Positions 56,077 to 61,648 of a stretch of 61,648 nucleotides of DNA are shown one piece after another. The position numbers were made by a program, and so were the translations under genes. Position 1 is the stretch's first letter. Every line of letters starts with the position of its first letter. This DNA is from Terasakiella brassicae (GTDB lineage: Bacteria; Pseudomonadota; Alphaproteobacteria; Rhodospirillales; Terasakiellaceae): the NCBI RefSeq assembly GCF_014641495.1, contig NZ_BMHV01000020.1, positions 1 to 61,648 of the forward strand, in the 5' to 3' direction. Under the pieces are notes generated by a model. That model worked only from the letters and a program-made list of their open reading frames with translations. It was not told where the DNA came from and searched no databases.

Positions 56077-57087
56077 TTAAAGGTCCGGCATAGTTTCTGG
56101 CGTAAATGGTACATCAATATGAGATTGCCCATCCTCCATTTTAGTGAAGATTACACCAACATCAGCAAATAAATCTTTGGCAATCAAATTAATAGGCTGA
56201 AACTCTTCCTCACCTTCCCACTGATCTCGTTTTTCCCAAAGTTTTCGAAGCTCAACTTTCAAACGGTAAATATATTCAGAATACCCATGCTCAGAGATTG
56301 TATCTTCCAGGTCTTCAATATCTGAAAATGATTTCCCGACGCCATCTAGATGGCCTAACAAATAAGAAGCCCCTTTAATCGGCAGACACAAGGGCTGTCC
56401 TACTTCCTCCACCAAGAGGTTTAAATCACCATGTATTCGGTAAGATTTGATCGCCTCTATTGCCTTGCTGCGAGCAACCTCTAAGACAGAAATAAACCCT
56501 TCAACATAGCTTTTTGTCTGATCAGAACCAAATGTAGCGCTCACAATACACGCCGCATATTCAGACCAGGTAGAATCAGCGACTTGTCCAAATACAGCGT
56601 CTTCATAGGACAAGTATTCCTTTTGAAGCATTGTCCCCGGTAGGCTCAAATCTTTATATTTATTATCTTCAACATGAGCACATTCATGGGCTATCAGGTG
56701 GATTGCCTGTTGTTTGAAATCGCTATCTTCCTCATCCATGATGGACATGACAAAAGGTGCATGAAAAACCATATGGGATTTGATCACACCGTCTCGGATC
56801 ACGACAGGAGCCATGGCAACGCCGCTGATTTCTTCAGTTGTTGTGCAATTTAGAAGCCGGGACGCATCATAACCACGATCAAGGCTTGCTAGCGCCTCAT
56901 CATAATCAAATGCTATCGTTATCCCGTCCAGCCTTTCCAAGTCCATGTATCGACTGATGGAACGTACCACATAGGCAACAACATGACCTAAATCCTTTGC
57001 CTGCGCTTCATCCTCAAAGCCTTTCAGGGCAACAGGTATATTCTCTGGAGCTGTTTCTACAAGTTGTTTTTCGCCATCTGAGGCCAT
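56077..57087 (-). CDS. Metallopeptidase-like protein with HECAH motif
   Basis: A 336-residue protein without a recognised family. Residues near 145-160 read AIHLIAHECAHVEDNKY, matching the HExxH zinc-peptidase motif. About 40 residues further WSEYAACIVS offers a Glu that could be the third ligand, as in gluzincins. The rest is acidic and helical. No signal peptide is seen from the chosen ATG 57087, which has AAGGA upstream; the longer frame to 57150 overlaps the lipoprotein gene. The start is 14 bases after the lipoprotein stop, so they form an operon. Peptidase activity is inferred. Confidence 0.65.
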   Translation of the reverse strand: MASDGEKQLVETAPENIPVALKGFEDEAQAKDLGHVVAYVVRSISRYMDLERLDGITIAFDYDEALASLDRGYDASRLLNCTTTEEISGVAMAPVVIRDGVIKSHMVFHAPFVMSIMDEEDSDFKQQAIHLIAHECAHVEDNKYKDLSLPGTMLQKEYLSYEDAVFGQVADSTWSEYAACIVSATFGSDQTKSYVEGFISVLEVARSKAIEAIKSYRIHGDLNLLVEEVGQPLCLPIKGASYLLGHLDGVGKSFSDIEDLEDTISEHGYSEYIYRLKVELRKLWEKRDQWEGEEEFQPINLIAKDLFADVGVIFTKMEDGQSHIDVPFTPETMPDL

Positions 57088-57100
57088 AGTGGAATGATCC

Positions 57101-57715
57101 TTATGCGCCCAATTCATCAGGATTTGCACGGCGAGGCTTTGGTATATCAACCAACTGGAGCTTTCTTTCCAGCGCGTCCCAGAACTTTGCAGAGCCGATT
57201 AAGACAGCCTCAGGGGGAGCTACTTTAGGCATGTTGATTCCATATGCCTCAAACTTTGGGGCTGAAAGCAGGTAATCGATAACGACAAGTGTTTTACGAT
57301 CAATCGCCCGCAGGGTAATCTTTACTGTAAGAACATAATCTGAAGGATCGTCTTTCAAGTACAACAGGCCCCCAGATAACTCTTTGACGCGAGGGCTTTC
57401 CTTCTCAGCAACCCCTTCCCATTCTTGTTGTGAGAGTGGTGCTGGGGCAATTCCTTGAGCCCATACCTCGCCATCCTCAAGGCTTGATTTCGTAACAGGC
57501 AAATCAATTGAAACAAGAGCCTTTTTGACCTGAGTGAAAGTTTCTAATGATGGGGCATCAATGACACGGGTGCGCAATGCCTCTTCTGTTTTTTGATAAT
57601 CCAACAACCATGTTTTTTCTATTTTGTTGGTTGATACATTTATATCTGCAATTGAGACACAGCCGGACAAAAATCCGATTACTAGAAGACAGCCTATTGT
57701 TTTTATCGCGCCCAT
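57101..57715 (-). CDS. Lipoprotein of unknown function
   Basis: A 204-residue protein with a lipoprotein signal: hydrophobic TIGCLLVIGFLSGC, lipobox LSGC with the Cys near 19. The mature part is mixed alpha/beta and contains the strand-rich YVLTVKITLRAIDRKTLVVIDYLLSAP. No domain is recognised. The start is ATG 57715 with GGAGG 5 bases upstream. It is the first gene of a two-gene unit with the HECAH protein. Confidence 0.65.
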   Translation of the reverse strand: MGAIKTIGCLLVIGFLSGCVSIADINVSTNKIEKTWLLDYQKTEEALRTRVIDAPSLETFTQVKKALVSIDLPVTKSSLEDGEVWAQGIAPAPLSQQEWEGVAEKESPRVKELSGGLLYLKDDPSDYVLTVKITLRAIDRKTLVVIDYLLSAPKFEAYGINMPKVAPPEAVLIGSAKFWDALERKLQLVDIPKPRRANPDELGA

Positions 57716-57787
57716 CACACCCTCCGTTTTTCGAGAAAATTATTTTGAACAGACAATCTATACAAGTCGAGTCATTTCACTGAAAAA

Positions 57788-57812
57788 TAAAAGCCCCCGT
57801 TTCCGAGGGCTT
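57788..57812 (-). terminator. Intrinsic terminator
   Basis: AAGCCCCCG pairs with CGAGGGCTT (one mismatch) around TTTC; on the minus strand a T-rich run follows. It lies 6 bases after the stop of the gene at 57818. Confidence 0.6.
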
Positions 57813-57817
57813 CATAA

Positions 57818-59080
57818 TCATTGAGATTTCATTTCCTTCACAATAGTTCGCAGTAAATCTAAATCCCGCTGATCTTCGAGGAGCAAAGGCTCGAATGGGT
57901 TTGCTGTTTCAGTGCGGTGAAGTAACAACTCCAGCTTTTCATAAATCGTCGTGAGTTCAGGATGAGTGTTCATTTCATCAACCATATGGCCCTGTTCTTC
58001 CGAAATACGGTCCAGTTCTTTGTCTGTTTTTCCATCAGACGCCTTGGCCCGTTTGCCCACTTCAAGGTATTTATCCAAAGCTGATTTCAAAGGAGAGGCA
58101 ACTTGATCCACCATCCCCGCATTGGCATGCATTTGGTCTAAAGCAACAAGAGCGTCTAAATCTCCCATAACGCGCATCAGCAAAGAACCGTCATCAAGAC
58201 TTTGCTTAAAGTCTTGATTGTAACCGCCATGCCTATCTGTAACGTCGTACATATTCAAAGCATGGTGCAGCTTAATCCTATAGCCCTCAACAGAAGTTGG
58301 CAGGGTATTTTCAAATAGACGAGCGATGTGCCCTAGCTCCTTTTCAAGTCTATCATGTTTGCTGTTCAGTTTGTTATATCCGTATTCTTCGCGTAACAGC
58401 TTTGCTTTTAAAAGTACTTCCTGACTATTTTTTTGAAGTTCCTCTAAGTAAGCCAGATATTCAGTAACATCCTGATTGAAGCGCGGTTTTTTCATTTTAT
58501 ATTCAGTAATTAGCTTTTTAAGCGTATCATTACAAAATTTCCCGGTGCCTGAAGGTGTTAAGGTAATTGCCCCGTCCGGCGTTTCGAGTTGTGCGTAGGT
58601 TTTTACTTCAACGGTAACCCAGAACAACTGAGCCTCTTTCGGTAAGGCCTTGAATGCTGTATCTAAAACTTCATCCATTTCCTGAAGCTGTTTCTCTTTT
58701 TCTTTATATTTGTCATGAAGGACCACTACAGGATCAATCTGACGCGCTTGGCCCACCACCTTAAAAGCAGGCTCATCAGCTCCAGAATCTCGCAAACTCG
58801 TATTTCCACCCAAGTCAGCTATTGCAGATTTCAGCAAAGCGTAATCATCCTGTCCATCTTCTCCGCTGTCATTAAACATTTCATGAGCATGAGATTTATC
58901 AAGCAGTATCTGCAATTTTGTCAACGTAGATTGGCGATCAGATTTAGCGACCAGTTCAGAGATGAACTTACGCCTTTCTTCCCAACACTTATTAACCAGT
59001 TCCTCTGGAACATCAAGATTACCTGGCACAGAATTCAATTGATCTTCAATGGCTTTAAAATCAGAAAATGCGTAACCCAT
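57818..59080 (-). CDS. Hypothetical helical protein
   Basis: A 420-residue soluble protein with no recognised family. It is rich in charged residues and heptad-like stretches (for example KEKQLQEMDEVLDTAFKAL, NKLNSKHDRLEKELGHIARLF), so it is largely alpha-helical and probably coiled coil. The ATG 59080 has CGGAG 7 bases upstream; the frame extends to 59179 without a ribosome-binding site. It is divergent from the XRE/protease pair, sharing a short AT-rich control region. No membrane segment. Function unknown. Confidence 0.6.
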   Translation of the reverse strand: MGYAFSDFKAIEDQLNSVPGNLDVPEELVNKCWEERRKFISELVAKSDRQSTLTKLQILLDKSHAHEMFNDSGEDGQDDYALLKSAIADLGGNTSLRDSGADEPAFKVVGQARQIDPVVVLHDKYKEKEKQLQEMDEVLDTAFKALPKEAQLFWVTVEVKTYAQLETPDGAITLTPSGTGKFCNDTLKKLITEYKMKKPRFNQDVTEYLAYLEELQKNSQEVLLKAKLLREEYGYNKLNSKHDRLEKELGHIARLFENTLPTSVEGYRIKLHHALNMYDVTDRHGGYNQDFKQSLDDGSLLMRVMGDLDALVALDQMHANAGMVDQVASPLKSALDKYLEVGKRAKASDGKTDKELDRISEEQGHMVDEMNTHPELTTIYEKLELLLHRTETANPFEPLLLEDQRDLDLLRTIVKEMKSQ

Positions 59081-59127
59081 TTCATTACTCCGTTTGCAGT
59101 TATTAATACCTTGTGTTAAAAATATAA

Positions 59128-59166
59128 CAAATTGAGTTAAATTAATCAATTTTTTGATACAGTGTA
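59128..59166. promoter_or_regulatory. Inverted repeats in the divergent XRE control region
   Basis: AAATTGA (59128-59134) pairs with TCAATTT (59145-59151), and ATACA with TGTAT (59156-59166). Both lie between the two divergent genes, as expected for operators of the XRE protein. Not confirmed. Confidence 0.35.
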
Positions 59167-59193
59167 TTAAGATATGCAAACAAGGAACTAAAA

Positions 59194-59436
59194 ATGATAA
59201 ACGGTGATCAGATAAGAATGGCCCGTGCTGCCTTGAAAATTGGGGTTAGAGACCTTGCTGAAATGGCTGGCGTAAACCCTGGTACGATTTCCCGCTTTGA
59301 AACTGGTAAAGGGGGTATGCAAGCCAACACCCTTGATATAGTGCAGAAAGCCCTTCAAGGCGCTGGTATCGTCTTTATTGAAGATGGAGAGGTGAGCTCA
59401 GATGGTGGTCCAGGTATACGAATGAAGGGGAAATAG
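59194..59436 (+). CDS. XRE-type helix-turn-helix regulator
   Basis: An 80-residue DNA-binding protein. The helix-turn-helix is ARAALKIGVRDLAEMAGVNPGTISRFETGK (about 9-38), followed by a long helix and a small strand QGAGIVFIEDG. This is the compact XRE family with the GVxFIxxG tail that is common in phages and islands. AAGGA precedes the ATG. The next gene starts 1 base after its stop, so both are in one operon. Confidence 0.85.
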   Translation: MINGDQIRMARAALKIGVRDLAEMAGVNPGTISRFETGKGGMQANTLDIVQKALQGAGIVFIEDGEVSSDGGPGIRMKGK

Positions 59437-59437
59437 C

Positions 59438-59908
59438 ATGAGTATTATTTTAGATGGATCACTGGTAAAAGGCTTTCCTCTTTTGAAAGTGAACGCAATT
59501 AACGTAAGCGACAAAACTAAGTCAGTTGAAATTAATGCATTGATCGATACAGGTGCAAATTTTCACTGCATAGATAATTCTCTAGCCAATAAACTAGGGA
59601 TGTTATCTTTAGGTCCAAGAACCAATAAAGGCATGAGTGGATTAGCCTCTTCACAAGCATATAACGGTGTGCTTATGGCTAAGTTGCATTCTGGCTCTAA
59701 TGAACAATTTAACAATTGGAAAGCATTCAGAGCTACAGGTCTAAAATCTTCTAAAACTCTTCCTAAAACAGAACCTTTTGACGGATTGTTTGGAGTTGAT
59801 ATGGCTGGGTTATCTTGTGGAGCTCTGGCGATCATAGGGGTTAATTATCTTGCCGACAAAAAATTTATCTATGATGGCCCGAACAGTTCATGGACAATTG
59901 AACAGTAA
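59438..59908 (+). CDS. Retropepsin-like aspartyl protease
   Basis: A 156-residue protein with a single aspartyl-protease half-fold. The motif ALIDTGANFHCID (about 34-46) is the DTGA active-site loop, and LGMLSLGP plus the hydrophobic-hydrophobic-Gly motif LAIIGVNYL (about 131-139) match the retropepsin family, which works as a homodimer. No signal peptide or membrane segment, so it is cytoplasmic. It is co-transcribed with the XRE gene. The natural target is unknown; cleavage of a regulator is a guess. A strong terminator follows. Confidence 0.75.
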   Translation: MSIILDGSLVKGFPLLKVNAINVSDKTKSVEINALIDTGANFHCIDNSLANKLGMLSLGPRTNKGMSGLASSQAYNGVLMAKLHSGSNEQFNNWKAFRATGLKSSKTLPKTEPFDGLFGVDMAGLSCGALAIIGVNYLADKKFIYDGPNSSWTIEQ

Positions 59909-59911
59909 GAA

Positions 59912-59938
59912 GAAAGGGTAACAAATCGTTACCCTTTC
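59912..59938. terminator. Intrinsic terminator between convergent genes
   Basis: GAAAGGGTAAC (59912-59922) pairs exactly with GTTACCCTTTC (59928-59938). Confidence 0.7.
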
Positions 59939-59951
59939 AGCTTTACTCTAG

Positions 59952-61537
59952 TCACTTTTGCCGATGGAACATCAAATCTCGAAGGCTGAACTCGCTCTCC
60001 TCTCCGGTCATCAGATCGAAAGTATATTCACCACTGATCCACATCTGGCGGCCTGGCAGTGGAGCCCAATAGGATGCCGCAAGGAAAGCGTTCTTGGTAT
60101 CATTGCGGCTCCATTCTTCATCAGTCAAAGCAGCTTCACCCACAGCCTTTAAAGCTCCTGAGGTACGTTCAATCGCTTCAAAGGCTGGAGCTGCATTATA
60201 GCCGTAATCACCAAGTACACCGTTGGCAATATCACGAACTAACACCATTGACTGAAACGGATAAGCCCCGACCTTGTTCAAAGCCCATTTATCCCATTCA
60301 TCCTCATCATCTGGCCCACGACCTGCAATGATTTCAGACAACACTGCAGGGGCAAACCAGAGGAAGAAGGCAGACGCTGTTAATTGAGCAACGTTGATAT
60401 CTTTGTCATTGAACTGGCGAATACGCTCAGAGCCCAAATTATAGAGCACGTTGAAATAGCTGTAGAAGGTCGTATAGAGCCGCATCAGTTCGTGGTGGCG
60501 CTGGATTGCAGCAAGGTCTTTCACCCCACCAGCGCCTTGCGTTCTGCGCACCATGGAATCAGCATGATCAATGGCCTTCGCCTCATCACCGCCGAATTTC
60601 TCCATCCCTTGATCATAAGCCCCTAACCAGGAGGGGATTGACACCCCCATATCCAGCAGGCCAGTGAGATAGAAATAGGATTGCTCCACCTCATACAACG
60701 GTCCTTTAATGGTCATTTTCTTCAAAGTATCACGCACATCTCGGTCAAAGGTCTTTTGCCGATTGCGCATCATTGTTGAACGATCCAAAACAAAGCCGAT
60801 CTGCTCTCTCATCTTTAATGGATTGCCATCACCAAAGAATTTCTTAAGACCTTTCCAACCATGTTTAACGCCAAGTTGATCAACTGATTGTAGATAGCCA
60901 AGAGGTTGCACAATAGCTGTTGTCACCTTCCAGCCCATCCCAACAACAGTCGCCCCCATGCGGGCTCTCGATAGGATTTTGGATATCTTGGTGGTTGGTT
61001 CCGGCTTTTCATTGGCGATAGCTTGAACCCACGGACGGATTTGGCGATACATCTCTGAGCCAGCCGTATCCTCAATGGCTTCCCGGATACGATGATCCAT
61101 GACGATTTTATCAGCATCCAGAATAGCTTTACGGTGGGTAAGATCATGTACTACGTTTTGCAGGTGCTCTGTCATCACACCAAGGTCAAGCTTTACAGGC
61201 TGCCCACCAGAGCCCACACGTTCCTTTGTGTGACCATTGCGGGTCATTGGACGAAGGAATGAGCTTTCATAAAGTTCCTGTGTCGTGCGCTTCTCGTCAC
61301 GTAAATGGGCAAGGAATGACTTTCGCTCATCATAGCGCAGCGGATAATAGCCTCCACGGTATTCCCCATATTCGGTTGCGACCTTCAACGGCTTCACTTT
61401 TTCCGGCGCCACGCCAGCCAGCTCTTTCTGTATGTTTTCTACATCAGGCCAAAGGGTGTTAATCAGGTCCCAAATATCCTGAATGGTATCCCAATCCCGT
61501 TTATCCAGCTTGGAAACAACCGCCTCATACCAAAATG
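59952..61537 (-). pseudogene. Phage polyvalent-protein C-terminal fragment, cut by an IS
   Basis: The frame is open from the TGA at 59952 to about 61634, with no ATG near the right end; GTG 61412 is only the first possible start. About 525 residues are phage-like. They include KLDKRDWDTIQDIWDLINTLWPDVE, EYRGGYYPLRYDE, ARMGATVVGMGWKVTTAIVQPLGYLQS, SERIRQF and SAFFLWFAPAVLSEIIAGRGPDDEDEWD. The pattern resembles the C-terminal LPD38-type region of the very large polyvalent proteins that phages inject into cells. The upstream part is missing because an IS630-type element begins near 61540, so I call it a broken gene. The exact domain name is not certain. Confidence 0.7.
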
Positions 61538-61539
61538 TA

Positions 61540-61648
61540 GCTGTCTTGACTCTTGGGGGATTCCCAAAAGCTTTAAAATATGATTCAACATAGGAAACGA
61601 ACAGGAGTTTTCTATGAGTGCCCCAATTCCATTACGAGCAGATTTCAC
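61540..61648 (+). mobile_element. IS630-type insertion sequence, left end (partial)
   Basis: The phage frame stops resembling its family to the right of a TA at 61538-61539, the usual target of IS630/Tc1-mariner elements. A 74-base leader then leads to the transposase ATG at 61614. The rest lies outside the window. The exact terminal inverted repeat cannot be set from one end. Confidence 0.55.
61614..61648 (+). CDS. IS630-type transposase, N-terminal start (partial)
   Basis: ATG at 61614, preceded by AGGAG at 61603-61607, opens a frame reading MSAPIPLRADF to the window edge. This N-terminus (MSAPxPLRxDF) is characteristic of IS630-family transposases of alphaproteobacteria. Only 11 residues are visible, so the family call is tentative but well supported by the phage-gene disruption beside it. 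Confidence 0.6.
   Translation, partial: MSAPIPLRADF

Noticed and set aside
59081-59179. 33-residue N-terminal extension of the 420-residue protein
   Set aside because: No ribosome-binding site; it runs through the probable divergent promoter and operators.
61463-61648. Minus-strand reading frame at the right edge
   Set aside because: It is the antisense of the IS630-like transposase start and crosses the likely IS border, so it is not a continuation of the phage gene.

Overview
The window is about 61.6 kb of alphaproteobacterial chromosome of moderate G+C. Its gene orders are typical of the class: rpoZ-rsh-DUF2062-pdxJ-acpS-lepB-rnc-era, rpiB-glyA-nrdR-ribD-ribE-ribB-ribH-nusB-thiL, and the block cytochrome bc1 chaperone-YceD-rpmF-plsX-fabH-ihfA-merR-tRNA-Pro. 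The rsh-type RelA/SpoT, DUF4169, DUF4170 and DUF6898-like proteins, the TakP-like TRAP system and the fused IcmF mutase suggest a marine Rhodospirillales-type bacterium. The genus is not fixed by the sequence.

Region by region. 1-140: last codons of an IS110-type transposase. 0.1-8.3 kb: alpha/beta hydrolase, haloacid dehalogenase, lytic transglycosylase, dapA, smpB, a secreted Cys-repeat protein, DUF4170, DUF4169 (TTG start), thrH, type-V-like uracil-DNA glycosylase and a NYN-domain protein. 8.4-22.9 kb: folK, the rpoZ to era cluster, recO, parC and bioB, interrupted by a TPR/glycosyltransferase-like gene and two small unknown genes. 23-26.4 kb: a three-gene TRAP transporter. 26.5-33.3 kb: bpt, RDD protein, flavin reductase, enoyl-CoA hydratase, a second alpha/beta hydrolase, cheW, hemB and O-acetylhomoserine sulfhydrylase. 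33.5-41.2 kb: a chemoreceptor fused to bacteriohemerythrin, icmF, and a cyclic-nucleotide-binding/receiver protein. 41.3-54.3 kb: the riboflavin and fatty-acid/translation housekeeping blocks. 54.39-54.46 kb: tRNA-Pro(GGG).

Everything after the tRNA looks acquired. It has lower G+C, genes mostly without recognisable family, a DUF2971 protein, an HECAH metallopeptidase-like protein next to a lipoprotein, an XRE regulator coupled to a retropepsin-like aspartyl protease, and a phage polyvalent-protein fragment. The fragment is cut by an IS630-type element whose transposase begins in the last 35 bases. No integrase gene is visible. Both window ends lie in insertion sequences, which suggests a contig that ends at repeats.

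The most unusual items are the XRE/aspartyl-protease pair, the NPCAAK-repeat exported protein, a 30-bp palindrome shared by the bioB and icmF upstream regions, the structured icmF upstream region, and the RibB protein whose GTP cyclohydrolase II half has lost its zinc-site cysteines.
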